In this document: positions 27,507-37,695 of the stretch, in pieces | How the letters are laid out: the number at the start of each line of letters is the position of its first letter | Position numbering within the stretch: the stretch's first letter is position 1 | Origin: an uncultured Pelagibacteraceae bacterium | GTDB lineage: Bacteria; Pseudomonadota; Alphaproteobacteria; Pelagibacterales; Pelagibacteraceae | Assembly: GCA_902635515.1 (NCBI GenBank) | Contig: CACPOD010000001.1 | Coordinates: 1-64,000 of the forward strand | DNA: 64,000 nt | Reading direction: 5' to 3' | Translations under genes and position numbers: made by a program | Notes under the pieces: model-generated | What the model was told of the DNA's origin: nothing | Databases searched by the model: none | Seen by the model: only the letters and a program-made list of their open reading frames with translations

Positions 27507-28652
27507 GTGAATATTAAAAAAATATTACCCCAATTACTTACACTTTTAGTAGTAATTCTTGTATTTGGATTTTTTTCTTATAACGCACAAATCAATATGG
27601 AAAACAGAGGGATAACCTTTGGTTATGGATTTTTATCCCAAGAATCTTCATTTGATGTTCAATTTTCATTAATTGAGTATGATGGTTCTCACTCATATTT
27701 TAGAGCTTATTTAGTAGGATTATTAAATACTATTTTAGTTTCCGTTATTGGAATTATATTTGCAACTATTATTGGAGTTGTTGTTGGAATTGCAAGATTA
27801 TCAAACAACTATCTTATTAATAGAACTGCTGCAGTTTACGTAGAATTTTTTAGAAACATTCCTTTGTTGCTGCAAATATTTTTTTGGTATTTTGCTGCTT
27901 TAAGAGCACTACCATTGCCCCAAGATACAGAACCTATGTTTGGAGTTTTTTTTCTCACCATAAAAGGTTTTTTTGTTCCTGCTTTTGTTTGGAATAATTT
28001 AGATGTTTTTATTTATTCAATAATTGCTGCAATAATTTCAATAATTTTTATTAGAATTTACGCAAAAAAAAAACAAGAGAACGAAGGTATTCAGACACCA
28101 GTTTTGTCAATTTCAATTGGTCTATTGTTAATTTTACCAATTTTAAGTTTTTTATTCGGTGGTGTTGATGCTTCAGTTGAAATACCTGTAATCAAACAAT
28201 TGTCTCAATCTGGTTTTACTTTTGAAGGAGGAATTAAACTGCCTCCAGAGTTAATATCTTTAGCATTGGCTTTATCATTATATACAGCAACCTTTATTGC
28301 TGAATGTGTAAGAGCGGGTGTGCAAGGCGTAAGCAAAGGTCAAAAAGAAGCTGCTGCTTCTATAGGATTAACTCCTAACCAAGTATTAAAATTAGTGATA
28401 ATGCCTCAAGCATTAAGAATAATAATACCTCCAACTACCAATCAATATTTAAATTTAACAAAAAATTCATCACTTGCAGCTGCAATTGCGTATCCAGATT
28501 TAGTTCTTGTATTTGCTGGGACTGCTTTGATGCAAACAGGTAGAGCGATAGAAATTGTTTCGATAACTATGTTAACATATTTATCTTTGAGTATATCAAT
28601 TTCAATATTTATGAATTGGTATAATAAAAAAATAGCTATTAAAGAAAAATAA
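27507..28652 (+). CDS. aapQ: AapQ-type amino acid ABC transporter permease
   Basis: The 381-residue inner membrane permease has a first helix at about residues 8-25, a periplasmic stretch, and the binding-protein-dependent permease domain that begins YLVGLLNTILVS. The conserved segments VEFFRNIPLLLQIFFW, AECVRAGVQGVSKGQKEAA (EAA loop) and LTKNSSLAAAIAYPDL identify the HisMQ type. It starts at a GTG (27507) and its stop overlaps the aapM start by one base. It works with AapM as a heterodimer. Confidence 0.94.
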   Translation: MNIKKILPQLLTLLVVILVFGFFSYNAQINMENRGITFGYGFLSQESSFDVQFSLIEYDGSHSYFRAYLVGLLNTILVSVIGIIFATIIGVVVGIARLSNNYLINRTAAVYVEFFRNIPLLLQIFFWYFAALRALPLPQDTEPMFGVFFLTIKGFFVPAFVWNNLDVFIYSIIAAIISIIFIRIYAKKKQENEGIQTPVLSISIGLLLILPILSFLFGGVDASVEIPVIKQLSQSGFTFEGGIKLPPELISLALALSLYTATFIAECVRAGVQGVSKGQKEAAASIGLTPNQVLKLVIMPQALRIIIPPTTNQYLNLTKNSSLAAAIAYPDLVLVFAGTALMQTGRAIEIVSITMLTYLSLSISISIFMNWYNKKIAIKEK

Positions 28653-30094
28653 TGAATAAATTGAATTTTTTACAACCAGATAAAAACAATCTTTATACTT
28701 ATCTATATACAGGTGTAATTTTAATAGCACTAAGTATATTTATAGTTTTTTTAAATTCTTTTTTTAATAAAGATATAATTTCTTTTTTACCCGGATCAAT
28801 TAGTTTCTTTTTACCAATAATTTTAGGGTTTATTGGGCTCCATTTAATTAGAATTGATTATTCAGGCTTAAAGTTTTTAGACTCAATTAATAAAAATATT
28901 AATACTAACAATTTTAATGCTTTTTTATCATTATTAATTGTATTTGTGGTTATCAAATCACTCCCACCATTATTAAGTTGGTTTATTATAGACGCAAACA
29001 TTGCAGGAGATTCAAAAGATGTTTGTACGGGTAGTGGTGCTTGTTGGACTTATATTAAAATTTGGTTTAACAGATTTATGTATGGAATGTACCCAAATGC
29101 CGAGCAGTGGCGTATTAACTTATCCTTTATAGCTTTAGCTTTTCTTGGTTGTATTGGTTTCTTTGCTACTGAAAAATTCAAAAAATATTTGACTCTTTAT
29201 TATGTAGTTGTTTATCCTATAATAGCTTTTTTCTTTATTTTCTTTTTTATATCAGGCGGTCCAATATTTTTTGATTTCTCATATGGAATTATTGCAGCTG
29301 TAATTTCAATTATAATTGGTTTTTTTATTCCTTCAAAATTTAAAATGTACTATTTTATTATAGTTCCAATCACGCTCTATATATTGCTAAAATACGTATT
29401 TTTTTATGAAGAGCTCATTGAACTTGGTAAATTAGAAGCATTAGAGTGGGTGGAGACAGGCGCTTGGGGAGGTTTGTCTTTAACTTTTATAGTATCATTT
29501 TTTTGTTTAATTTTTTGTTTTCCTATAGGTTTGTTCTTGTCTTTGGGCAGAAGGTCTGATTTTCCAATAATTAAATATTTTTCAATAGGAATGATTGAAT
29601 TTTGGAGAGGCGTTCCATTGATTACGGTATTATTTATGTCATCAGTAATGTTTCCAATGTTTTTACCTGAAGATATGTTTATTGATAAATTAGTAAGGGT
29701 AATTATTGCAATCTCATTATTTGAAGCTGCTTATGTCGCTGAGGTTATTAGAGGTGGTTTGCAAGCATTACCAAGAGGTCAATATGATGCTGCTAAATCT
29801 TTAGGAATGGGTTATTGGAAAATGCATATTTTAGTGATTTTACCCCAGGCACTTAAACTTGTAATACCTGGCATTGCTAATACCTTTTTAGCACTTGTAA
29901 AAGATACTCCTTTAATATTTGTTGTTGGACTTTTAGAAATTGTTGGAATGCTAAATCTTGCTAAAACAAACCCAGAGTGGCTAGGATTTGCAATGGAAGG
30001 TTATGTGTTTGCATCAGTATTATTTTTTATTATTTGCTATGCAATGAGTAAATATAGTTATAATTTAGAACAAAAATATAAAACGGAAAGATAA
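28652..30094 (+). CDS. aapM: AapM-type amino acid ABC transporter permease
   Basis: The 480-residue protein is the second permease. It has extra N-terminal membrane helices (roughly six before residue 250), then the permease domain with [24 protein letters not shown] split over the first helix pair, [14 protein letters not shown], and the EAA loop [19 protein letters not shown]. The long N-terminal part is normal for AapM. Stop and start overlap on both sides (aapQ and aapP), so the three are translated from one message. Confidence 0.94.
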   Translation: MNKLNFLQPDKNNLYTYLYTGVILIALSIFIVFLNSFFNKDIISFLPGSISFFLPIILGFIGLHLIRIDYSGLKFLDSINKNINTNNFNAFLSLLIVFVVIKSLPPLLSWFIIDANIAGDSKDVCTGSGACWTYIKIWFNRFMYGMYPNAEQWRINLSFIALAFLGCIGFFATEKFKKYLTLYYVVVYPIIAFFFIFFFISGGPIFFDFSYGIIAAVISIIIGFFIPSKFKMYYFIIVPITLYILLKYVFFYEELIELGKLEALEWVETGAWGGLSLTFIVSFFCLIFCFPIGLFLSLGRRSDFPIIKYFSIGMIEFWRGVPLITVLFMSSVMFPMFLPEDMFIDKLVRVIIAISLFEAAYVAEVIRGGLQALPRGQYDAAKSLGMGYWKMHILVILPQALKLVIPGIANTFLALVKDTPLIFVVGLLEIVGMLNLAKTNPEWLGFAMEGYVFASVLFFIICYAMSKYSYNLEQKYKTER

Positions 30095-30828
30095 TGTCAG
30101 ATAAAATAATTCAAATTACAGAAATGAATAAGTGGTTTGGTGATTTTCAAGTATTAAAAAATATTAATTTAGAAGTTGAGAAGAATAAAAAAATAGTTGT
30201 GTGTGGACCATCTGGTTCGGGAAAATCGACATTAATAAGATGTATAAATAGACTAGAAGAGCATCAGCAGGGTTCAATTATAGTTGATGGAAACGAATTA
30301 ACAGAAGATACTAAAGATATAGAAAAAATTAGAGCAGAAGTTGGAATGGTATTTCAACAATTTAACTTATTCCCACATCTTTCTATTTTAGATAATTGTA
30401 CTTTGGCCCCAATATGGGTAAAAAAAATGCCTAAAAAAGATGCAGAAGACTTAGCTATTCAACATTTAGAAAAAGTACAAATTGCAGACCAAGCTAATAA
30501 ATATCCAGGACAACTTTCAGGTGGTCAACAACAAAGATGTGCAATAGCCAGAGCATTATGTATGGAGCCAAAAATAATGTTATTTGATGAACCAACATCA
30601 GCTCTAGACCCAGAAATGATTAAAGAAGTTTTAGATGCAATGGTTAATTTAGCAAAAGCAGGAATGACAATGATAGTTGTTACTCATGAGATGGGGTTTG
30701 CTAAAGAGGTAGCTGATGAGGTTATTTTTATGGACGAAGGAATGATTGTTGAAAGAGCTGAAACCAAAGAGTTTTTTGCTAACCCTAAGAGCGATAGAAC
30801 TAAGCTGTTTTTAAGTCAAATACTATAA
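30094..30828 (+). CDS. aapP: AapP-type amino acid ABC transporter ATPase
   Basis: The 244-residue ATPase has Walker A (GPSGSGKST), Q loop ([11 protein letters not shown]), ABC signature (LSGGQQQR), Walker B ([14 protein letters not shown]) and the H loop (VVTHEM). The set is characteristic of the polar amino acid transporter subgroup. It energises AapQM. It is the last gene of the operon, followed by an AT-only hairpin. Confidence 0.95.
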   Translation: MSDKIIQITEMNKWFGDFQVLKNINLEVEKNKKIVVCGPSGSGKSTLIRCINRLEEHQQGSIIVDGNELTEDTKDIEKIRAEVGMVFQQFNLFPHLSILDNCTLAPIWVKKMPKKDAEDLAIQHLEKVQIADQANKYPGQLSGGQQQRCAIARALCMEPKIMLFDEPTSALDPEMIKEVLDAMVNLAKAGMTMIVVTHEMGFAKEVADEVIFMDEGMIVERAETKEFFANPKSDRTKLFLSQIL

Positions 30829-30832
30829 AAAT

Positions 30833-30860
30833 ATATAAATTTAATGCAATAAATTTATAT
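30833..30860 (+). terminator. AT-only hairpin after aapP
   Basis: An 11-bp perfect stem of only A and T (30833-30843 with 30850-30860, loop ATGCAA) begins 4 bp after the aapP stop. It has no GC core and no clear T run, so it may be a weak terminator or an mRNA 3'-end stabiliser. Confidence 0.4.
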
Positions 30861-30901
30861 TAATACAATCTAAATATGTTTATTTTGCATTGAACTAATG
30901 C

Positions 30902-30930
30902 TTGACAGTGTTTTGATTATTTCAAGTTAT
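30902..30930 (+). promoter_or_regulatory. Possible promoter for the XRE regulator gene
   Basis: A perfect -35 hexamer TTGACA at 30902-30907 is followed after 17 bases by AGTTAT (30925-30930), a poor -10 match at three of six positions. It lies about 110 bp before the XRE gene start. It is the best sigma-70 candidate in the 189-bp gap, but it is weak. Confidence 0.3.
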
Positions 30931-31001
30931 TTATGAAAAAAAATAAATTTTTCTATTGCAGTAAGTTTAATAAATAGGTTGAATGGTCTATATAAAATTT
31001 A

Positions 31002-31019
31002 ATTAAGAGGGGTCTTAAT
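31002..31019 (+). promoter_or_regulatory. Hairpin covering the ribosome site and start codon of the XRE gene
   Basis: The sequence ATTAAGA-GGGG-TCTTAAT forms a 7-bp stem with the purine-rich ribosome site in its loop and the A and U of the AUG (31018-31020) in its 3' arm. It could control translation, or the same inverted repeat could be an operator for autoregulation. The ten bases at 31010-31019 (GGGTCTTAAT) are also complementary to ATTAAGACCC at 31401-31410, just past the gene stop. Confidence 0.5.
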
Positions 31020-31389
31020 GGAAGATAATTTCAATAAACACTTAGGCAATAAGCTTAAGCTAAGAAGATTAGCTTTAGGATTAACACAGACTAAAGTAGC
31101 AAAAGCAATCAATGTAACATTTCAACAAATTCAAAAATACGAAAAAGGAACTAACGGTGTAAGTTCGATAAGATTACTTCAACTTGCAAATTATTTAAAA
31201 GTGCCGATTAATTATTTCTTTGAAGATTTTTCAGAATATTTAGTGAATTTAGAAAAATCACAAGAAGGTCACATGAATGTTAATTATAATTTTTTAGTAA
31301 AATTATATTCTGAGCTAAATGCTGATCAAAAATTAAAATTTAATAAATCTTTACAAATTTCAGGTTCAGGAATTTCAAAAGCAGTTTAA
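31018..31389 (+). CDS. XRE family (Cro/CI type) transcriptional regulator
   Basis: The 123-residue protein has a helix-turn-helix of the XRE type over about residues 10-65: LGNKLKLRRLALGLTQTKVA, then FQQIQKYEKGTNGVSS and LLQLANYLKVPINYFFE. The C-terminal half is short, without a peptidase or metal-binding domain. Such small regulators are common in alphaproteobacteria, with roles in envelope, stationary-phase or quorum control. The target is unknown. It stands alone between the aap operon and two tRNA genes on the opposite strand. The GGGG-containing ribosome site is stronger than most in the window. Confidence 0.85.
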   Translation: MEDNFNKHLGNKLKLRRLALGLTQTKVAKAINVTFQQIQKYEKGTNGVSSIRLLQLANYLKVPINYFFEDFSEYLVNLEKSQEGHMNVNYNFLVKLYSELNADQKLKFNKSLQISGSGISKAV

Positions 31390-31454
31390 TTTAATTTTTA
31401 ATTAAGACCCTAGATTTTTATTTAAGAGATATTTATTTTATAATTTAAATTTTT

Positions 31455-31530
31455 TGGCTCCTCGGGCAGGACTCGAACCTGCGACCAATTGATTAACAGT
31501 CAACTGCTCTACCAACTGAGCTACCGAGGA
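31455..31530 (-). tRNA. tRNA-Asn (anticodon GTT)
   Basis: Read on the minus strand, acceptor TCCTCGG pairs with CCGAGGA, the D arm is GCTC/GAGC, the anticodon loop CTGTTAA gives anticodon GTT, and the T arm is GCAGG/CCTGC with TTCGAAC. The discriminator is G at 31458, and CCA is encoded at 31455-31457. It lies 50 bp downstream of tRNA-Cys on the same strand and is probably co-transcribed. Confidence 0.97.
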
Positions 31531-31580
31531 ATGTAAAAAAGCCAACTTACTTTTTTTTGTAACTAAAACAAGATTTTTTT

Positions 31581-31654
31581 TGGAGGCAACGCCCGGAATC
31601 GAACCGGGATACAAGGATTTGCAATCCTCTGCGTAACCATTCCGCCACGTTGCC
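31581..31654 (-). tRNA. tRNA-Cys (anticodon GCA)
   Basis: On the minus strand, acceptor GGCAACG pairs with CGTTGCC, the anticodon stem GAGGA/TCCTT (one G-T pair) encloses loop TTGCAAA with anticodon GCA, and the T arm is CCCGG/CCGGG with TTCGATT. The discriminator is T, as expected for Cys, and CCA is encoded at 31581-31583. The 124 bp between it and valS must hold the divergent promoters; I see no clear motif there. Confidence 0.97.
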
Positions 31655-31778
31655 ATCTTATTTTTAGCTAATAGCTACAGATGCCTTTTTATATTAAATT
31701 TTTTCTATTAGTCTATTAAATAACGATCCAAATTGATTATTGTTAATTTAGATTATTAAATTATAAACTTTAACATCA

Positions 31779-34406
31779 ATGAGTAGCGATAAATATATAC
31801 ATTCTGATGTAGAAAATAGAATTTATTCCTATTGGGAAAAAAATGGTCTTTTTAAACCTAAAGAAAATTCAAAAAAATTCTCAATTGTAATTCCTCCACC
31901 AAATGTGACAGGTAGTTTGCATATGGGACATGCTCTCAACAATTCTATTCAAGATTTATTAGTCCGTTATCATAGAATGAATAATTTTGAAACTTTATGG
32001 CAACCAGGTACAGACCACGCTGGTATAGCTACTCAAGCTTTAGTAGAAAAGAAATTAACTTCTGAAAAAATTGATAAAAATGAAATTGGTAGAGAAAAAT
32101 TCATTGAAAAGGTTTGGGAATGGAAAGAGCAATATGGAGACATAATAATTAACCAATTAAAAAAACTTGGTTGCTCTTGTGATTGGTCAAGAAATGCCTT
32201 CACTATGGATGAGAATTTATCTAAATCAGTAATTAAGGTTTTTGTAGATCTTTATAATAAAGGTCTAATTTATAAAGATAAGAAATTAGTTAACTGGGAT
32301 ACAGTTTTAAAAACAGCTATTTCAGACCTAGAAGTAGACCAAAGAGAGGTAAATTCTAAAATTTATTACATCAGATATCCAATAGATGGGACTGAAGAAT
32401 TTATTACAATTGCAACAACAAGACCTGAAACTATGCTTGGTGATACAGCTATAGCTGTAAATCCAAAAGACGAGCGATTTAAATCCTTTGTTGGAAAAAC
32501 AGTTACCATTCCAATTGTTGGAAGAAAAATCAAAATCATTGAAGATGATTACGCAGATCCTGAGCAAGGCACAGGAGCATTAAAAATAACTCCTGCACAT
32601 GATTTTAATGACTATGATGTTGGTCAAAGAAATAATCTTGAAATAATAAATATTTTTACTGAAGCTGGTAAAATAAATGAAAACGCTCCAAAAAATTATG
32701 TAGGTCTTGATAGGTTTGAAGCTAGAAAAAGAATTTTAAAAGAACTTAAAGAAAAGGAATTTTTTGTAAAAGAAGAAAATATTAAAAACAAAGTTCCTTA
32801 TGGAGATAGATCTAATTCAATAATTGAACCTTTTTTAACAGAGCAATGGTTTGCTGATGCTGGTAAATTATCAGTTAAAGCTAAAGAAGTTGTAAATTCA
32901 AAGAAGACAAATTTCTTTCCTGAAAATTGGTCAAAAACTTATTTTCAGTGGATGAACAATATAGAGCCTTGGTGTATTTCAAGACAGCTTTGGTGGGGAC
33001 ATCAAATACCTGCTTGGTATGGTCCTGATAAAAAGATTTTTGTTGCTGAAAATGAAGATGATGCAAAACAAAAAGCAAAAAAATATTATGGTAAAGATGT
33101 TGAATTAAATCGTGATCCAGATGTTTTAGATACATGGTTTTCATCTGGTTTATGGCCTTTTGCTACACTTGGTTGGCCTGATGATAAAAAATATGTAGAT
33201 AAATTTTATCCAACATCAGTATTGGTTACAGGTTTTGACATTATATTTTTTTGGGTAGCTAGAATGATAATGTTTGGTACAGAATTTTTAAACAAAGAAC
33301 CTTTTAAAGATATTTACGTTCATGCATTGGTTAGAGATGAGAAGGGACAAAAGATGTCTAAGTCTAAAGGTAATGTAATTGATCCTTTAGATTTAATTGA
33401 AAAATATAGTGCAGATGCACTTAGATTTACTTTGTTATCTATGGCCTCACCAGGTACAGACGTTAAGCTTTCTGAAGATAGAGTTAAAGGTTATAGAAAT
33501 TTTTTAAACAAATTATGGAATGCAAATAATTTTTTAATTACCAATGAGTGTGATTTTAAGGATATTGATAATGTTCCAAGTCTAAATGTAAATATTAATA
33601 AATGGATTTATTCAGAACTTGTTGAAACTAAAAATAAGATAGAAAAAAACCTTGAAGATTATAGATTTGATGAAGCAGCTAAAAATGCTTATCAATTTGC
33701 ATGGCATTCGTATTGTGATTGGTATTTAGAACTATCTAAAACAATACTATTTTCAGAAGATGAAAAAGCTAAAGCAGAGGTTAAAAAAGTATCATCTTTT
33801 GTATTCAAACAAATATTGATTTTGCTGCATCCTTTTATTCCTTTTGTTACTGAAGAAATTTGGCTTAAAAATAAATTTGATAACAACGGTAGTGATTATT
33901 TAATGCTTAAAAACTGGTTATCAGGTGAAATAAATAGAGATAGCAGTACTGAACAGGTTGAAAATATCATTAACATCATTTCAGAGATTAGATCATTTAA
34001 AAATGAGCTAAATGTAAGCCCAGGCTCATTTATTGATGTATCAATAAGTAATATTAATAAAAATCAAAAAGACTTTATTAATACAAATGAAATTATTTTA
34101 AAAAAACTAGGGAGAATAAACGACATACTTGATAAAGATTTAGATAAACCAGCTGCGACAATGGTTGTTTCTGGTGATTTGTTTAAGATATATTTCGATA
34201 AAGATGTTGATTTAAAATTAATAAAAGAAAATTTAACAAATAAACAAAGTAGATTAGAACAAGAGATGAATAAAATATCTCAAAGATTAGAGAATAAGAG
34301 TTTTGTTGACCGTGCTCCAAAAGAGATTGTTGAACAAGAAAAAAATAATTATAATAATTTAAAGAATGATATTGAGAAAATATCAGTAACAATAAAGGGT
34401 ATATAA
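31779..34406 (+). CDS. valS: ValS, valyl-tRNA synthetase
   Basis: This class I synthetase charges tRNA-Val and edits mischarged threonine. The 875-residue protein has the HIGH motif ([14 protein letters not shown]), [13 protein letters not shown], the CP1 editing domain ([18 protein letters not shown]), [26 protein letters not shown], and the KMSKS motif ([12 protein letters not shown]), then the anticodon-binding domain and a C-terminal coiled coil (about 800-870). The start ATG at 31779 fits the family. It overlaps ilvD by one base. Confidence 0.97.
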   Translation: MSSDKYIHSDVENRIYSYWEKNGLFKPKENSKKFSIVIPPPNVTGSLHMGHALNNSIQDLLVRYHRMNNFETLWQPGTDHAGIATQALVEKKLTSEKIDKNEIGREKFIEKVWEWKEQYGDIIINQLKKLGCSCDWSRNAFTMDENLSKSVIKVFVDLYNKGLIYKDKKLVNWDTVLKTAISDLEVDQREVNSKIYYIRYPIDGTEEFITIATTRPETMLGDTAIAVNPKDERFKSFVGKTVTIPIVGRKIKIIEDDYADPEQGTGALKITPAHDFNDYDVGQRNNLEIINIFTEAGKINENAPKNYVGLDRFEARKRILKELKEKEFFVKEENIKNKVPYGDRSNSIIEPFLTEQWFADAGKLSVKAKEVVNSKKTNFFPENWSKTYFQWMNNIEPWCISRQLWWGHQIPAWYGPDKKIFVAENEDDAKQKAKKYYGKDVELNRDPDVLDTWFSSGLWPFATLGWPDDKKYVDKFYPTSVLVTGFDIIFFWVARMIMFGTEFLNKEPFKDIYVHALVRDEKGQKMSKSKGNVIDPLDLIEKYSADALRFTLLSMASPGTDVKLSEDRVKGYRNFLNKLWNANNFLITNECDFKDIDNVPSLNVNINKWIYSELVETKNKIEKNLEDYRFDEAAKNAYQFAWHSYCDWYLELSKTILFSEDEKAKAEVKKVSSFVFKQILILLHPFIPFVTEEIWLKNKFDNNGSDYLMLKNWLSGEINRDSSTEQVENIINIISEIRSFKNELNVSPGSFIDVSISNINKNQKDFINTNEIILKKLGRINDILDKDLDKPAATMVVSGDLFKIYFDKDVDLKLIKENLTNKQSRLEQEMNKISQRLENKSFVDRAPKEIVEQEKNNYNNLKNDIEKISVTIKGI

Positions 34407-36124
34407 TGGCTAAATTTAACAAAAAGAAACTTCCAAGCAGACATACATCATTAGGTGCAGATAGAGCCCCACATAGATCGTTTTATTATGCTATGGGAGA
34501 AACTGAGAAAGATGTAGCAAAACCCTTTGTTGGCGTCGTTTCTACATGGAATGAGGCAGCTCCTTGTAACATTGCGCTAATGAGACAGGCTCAATCAGTT
34601 AAAAAAGGAGTTAGAGCTAATGGTGGAACTCCAAGAGAGTTTTGCACAATTACAGTTACTGATGGTATCGCAATGGGTCATGAAGGAATGAAATCTTCAT
34701 TGATATCTAGAGAAGTAATTGCAGATTCTGCTGAACTAACTGTTAGAGGTCATTGTTATGATGCTTTAGTAGGGATTGCAGGGTGTGATAAATCCTTACC
34801 AGGTCTAATGATGTCTATGGTTAGGTTAAATGTACCAAGTGTATTTATATATGGTGGATCAATTCTTCCAGGTAGATACAAGGGTAAAGACGTAACAGTA
34901 GTAGATGTATTTGAAGCAGTTGGAAAACATTCATCTGGTCAAATGTCAGCTGCAGAACTTAGAAAATTAGAATTAGTTGCTTGTCCTAGTGCAGGTGCTT
35001 GTGGAGGTCAATTTACTGCAAATACAATGGCATGTGTATCTGAAGCTATTGGATTAGCACTTCCTTATTCAGCAGGAACACCGGCTCCATATGAAGAAAG
35101 GGATAAATACGCAAATGCTAGTGGTAAAATGGTTATGAACCTTTTGAAAAAAGGGATTAAACCAAGAGATATTGTAACTAAAAAAGCTTTAGAAAATGCT
35201 GCAACAGTTGTTGCTGCAACTGGTGGATCTACTAATGCTGGATTACACTTACCCGCTATTGCAAATGAAGCTGGAATTAAATTTGATTTAATGGATGTTG
35301 CTAAAATTTTTAAAAGAACACCTTATCTTGCAGATTTAAAACCAGGAGGAAAATATGTTGCTAAAGATATGTGGTTAGCAGGTGGTGTTCCAATGTTATT
35401 AAAAACTTTATATGAAGGTGGATATATTCATGGTGATTGCATGACGGTTACTGGAAAAACTATGAAGGAAAATTTAAAAGGAATTAAATTTAATCCAAAA
35501 CAAAAAGTAATGAGATCTTATAAAAATCCATTATCACCAACAGGAGGAGTTGTTGGATTGAAAGGAAACTTGGCTCCAGAAGGTGCAATTGTAAAAGTTG
35601 CTGGACTTAAAAAATTACAATTCACTGGAAAAGCAAGATGCTTTGATAATGAAGAAAGTGCAATGAAAGCTGTTCAAAGCAGAAAGTATAATGATGGTGA
35701 TGTAATAATAATTCGATACGAAGGACCCGTTGGAGGTCCTGGTATGAGAGAAATGTTATCGACAACAGGCGCAATCTATGGACAAGGAAAAGGTGAGAAG
35801 GTAGCTCTTATAACTGATGGAAGGTTCTCTGGGGCTACAAGAGGCTTTTGTGTGGGTCACGTGGGCCCTGAGGCCGCTCTAGGGGGTCCTATAGGCCTTT
35901 TACGAACAGGAGATATTATTGATATCGACGCTAAAAAAGGAACTATCAACGTAAGACTTTCTAAAAAAGAAATGGCTGCAAGAAAAAGAAAATGGAAGGC
36001 TAGAAAATCAGATTTTGGATCAGGTACTTTATGGAAATATGCACAAACAGTTGGACCCGCATATTTAGGAGCGCCAACACATCCAGGCAAGAGAAAAGAA
36101 GTTAAAGATTATTCAGAGATTTAA
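34406..36124 (+). CDS. ilvD: IlvD, dihydroxy-acid dehydratase
   Basis: IlvD is the iron-sulfur dehydratase of valine, isoleucine and pantothenate synthesis. The 572-residue protein has the cluster cysteines in [12 protein letters not shown] and [16 protein letters not shown], with further motifs [39 protein letters not shown] and [11 protein letters not shown]. It shares a one-base stop/start overlap with valS and with manC. It has more GC-rich codons than its neighbours at about 35850-35900. Confidence 0.96.
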   Translation: MAKFNKKKLPSRHTSLGADRAPHRSFYYAMGETEKDVAKPFVGVVSTWNEAAPCNIALMRQAQSVKKGVRANGGTPREFCTITVTDGIAMGHEGMKSSLISREVIADSAELTVRGHCYDALVGIAGCDKSLPGLMMSMVRLNVPSVFIYGGSILPGRYKGKDVTVVDVFEAVGKHSSGQMSAAELRKLELVACPSAGACGGQFTANTMACVSEAIGLALPYSAGTPAPYEERDKYANASGKMVMNLLKKGIKPRDIVTKKALENAATVVAATGGSTNAGLHLPAIANEAGIKFDLMDVAKIFKRTPYLADLKPGGKYVAKDMWLAGGVPMLLKTLYEGGYIHGDCMTVTGKTMKENLKGIKFNPKQKVMRSYKNPLSPTGGVVGLKGNLAPEGAIVKVAGLKKLQFTGKARCFDNEESAMKAVQSRKYNDGDVIIIRYEGPVGGPGMREMLSTTGAIYGQGKGEKVALITDGRFSGATRGFCVGHVGPEAALGGPIGLLRTGDIIDIDAKKGTINVRLSKKEMAARKRKWKARKSDFGSGTLWKYAQTVGPAYLGAPTHPGKRKEVKDYSEI

Positions 36125-37329
36125 TGAAAATTCGTCCAGTTATTTTATGTGGAGGTGCTGGTACTCGACTTTGGCCAAATTCTAAAAATCATCAAGCAAA
36201 ACAGTTTATTGATTTTGGTAATTGGACTTTACTTGGAAAAACACTTGAGAGAACAAAAGCATCAATATTTGATGCTCCAGTTATAAGTACAAACAAAAAA
36301 TATCTTAAACAAGTAAAACAACATCTTAAAAAACTCAAAATAAGTAAATATAAAATTGTTCTAGAACCAGCAAAAAGAAATACAGCACCAGCAATTTTAA
36401 GTACTGCTTTAATTAAAGATATTCCAGACAATCAACCTCTAATGTTTTTTACAGCAGATCATTTAATTGAAAAGATGAGTATTTTTAATAAGGCGATAAA
36501 TAAAAATAAATTAAACCTTAATGAAGAAAATATATTTGTTTTTGGAATTAAACCTAAATCTCCAACTAGTGATTATGGTTATTTTTTAACAAAAAAAATC
36601 AAAGGTAATATCAATAAAGCAACAAGATTTATTGAAAAACCTAAAGAGGCTAAAGCAAAACAAATTATAAAAAATAAAGGTTATTGGAATTCTGGAATGT
36701 TTTATCTTCGAAAAGACTCCATTATTAATAACTTTAAAAAATATCAGCCTAAAACTTACAGAAATTGTTTAAATGCAGTTAATAAAGCAAAATATAAGGC
36801 TAATACATATTATCTAAACAAAGCTTCATTTATTAAAGCAACCGCCAAATCTTTTGATTATGCAATTCTTGAAAAAACCAAACAAATTAACGCTATCAAA
36901 TTAGATATTCCTTGGTCAGATCTTGGTAGTTGGAAAGAAATTCTGAAGATGTATGACAAAAATAAAAACAAATATATAAAGAAAAAAAATGTGTATTACC
37001 GTCCATGGGGTAGATATACAAATCTATTCGAGGGCAAAGAGTTTTTAATTAAAGAGTTATATGTAAAACCAAAAGGTATTTTGAGTTTACAAAAACACCA
37101 TCATCGAGCTGAACATTGGTTAGTTACACAAGGAAATGCTAAAATAACTCTTAACAAAGATATAATTGTTAAAAAACCAGGTGAACATATATTCATTCCA
37201 TTAGAGGCAATCCATAGAGTTCAAAACCCAGGAAAAAAACCTGTTAAAATTGTTGAAGCTCAAGTTGGCTCAATTTTAAAAGAAAGCGATATTGTAAGGT
37301 ATCAAGATGTCTATGGAAGAGTAAAATGA
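36124..37329 (+). CDS. manC: Mannose-1-phosphate guanylyltransferase (ManC-like, short form)
   Basis: The protein makes GDP-mannose, a precursor of surface sugars. The nucleotidyltransferase domain (about 1-275) has LCGGAGTRLWP, the Lys motif QAKQFIDF, FFTADHLI, RFIEKP and NSGMFYL. A cupin domain follows (about 290-400, PWGRYTNLFEG, HHHRAEHWLV, GNAKITL), the isomerase half of ManC/AlgA. At 401 residues it is about 70 shorter than typical bifunctional ManC, the difference lying partly between the domains, so isomerase activity is uncertain. Its neighbours ilvD and dgkA give no sugar pathway context. It overlaps dgkA by 4 bp. Confidence 0.88.
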   Translation: MKIRPVILCGGAGTRLWPNSKNHQAKQFIDFGNWTLLGKTLERTKASIFDAPVISTNKKYLKQVKQHLKKLKISKYKIVLEPAKRNTAPAILSTALIKDIPDNQPLMFFTADHLIEKMSIFNKAINKNKLNLNEENIFVFGIKPKSPTSDYGYFLTKKIKGNINKATRFIEKPKEAKAKQIIKNKGYWNSGMFYLRKDSIINNFKKYQPKTYRNCLNAVNKAKYKANTYYLNKASFIKATAKSFDYAILEKTKQINAIKLDIPWSDLGSWKEILKMYDKNKNKYIKKKNVYYRPWGRYTNLFEGKEFLIKELYVKPKGILSLQKHHHRAEHWLVTQGNAKITLNKDIIVKKPGEHIFIPLEAIHRVQNPGKKPVKIVEAQVGSILKESDIVRYQDVYGRVK

Positions 37330-37658
37330 TAACTAAACTTTATAAAAATCTCATAAACTCTTTAAATGGTTTAAAAATTGTAATTAGTGAAAAATCCTTT
37401 GTAATGGAATTGATTTTAGGTGTATTTTTAATTCCTTATATTTTTTTATCTAATATCGAATTTAATCATAAATTATTCTTGTTTGTTCTTTATTTTTTGT
37501 TACTAGCCACAGAAATAATGAATTCGGCTATTGAAAAATTATCAGATAAATTAACTAAAGACTTTGATAATGATATAAAAAATATAAAAGATTTATCAAG
37601 TGCATCAGTCTTTATAGTTTTGATCACACTAATTATAACTTTTTTTCTTACAATTTAA
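37326..37658 (+). CDS. dgkA: DgkA, diacylglycerol kinase
   Basis: This small inner membrane kinase phosphorylates diacylglycerol (or undecaprenol in some bacteria). The 110-residue protein has three membrane helices and the family motifs SEKSFVMELILG, ATEIMNSAIEKLSDKL and KDLSSASVFI. The canonical ExxNTAIE motif reads EIMNSAIE. It overlaps manC by 4 bp and precedes phoR by 37 bp. Confidence 0.92.
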   Translation: MITKLYKNLINSLNGLKIVISEKSFVMELILGVFLIPYIFLSNIEFNHKLFLFVLYFLLLATEIMNSAIEKLSDKLTKDFDNDIKNIKDLSSASVFIVLITLIITFFLTI

Positions 37659-37695
37659 TTATAATTTATTGAAATGTTTGTGGTAGAGTAAAGTA

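Noticed and set aside
31438-31656. 72-codon minus-strand open frame
   Set aside because: It runs through tRNA-Asn and tRNA-Cys, whose full cloverleaf structures explain the sequence.
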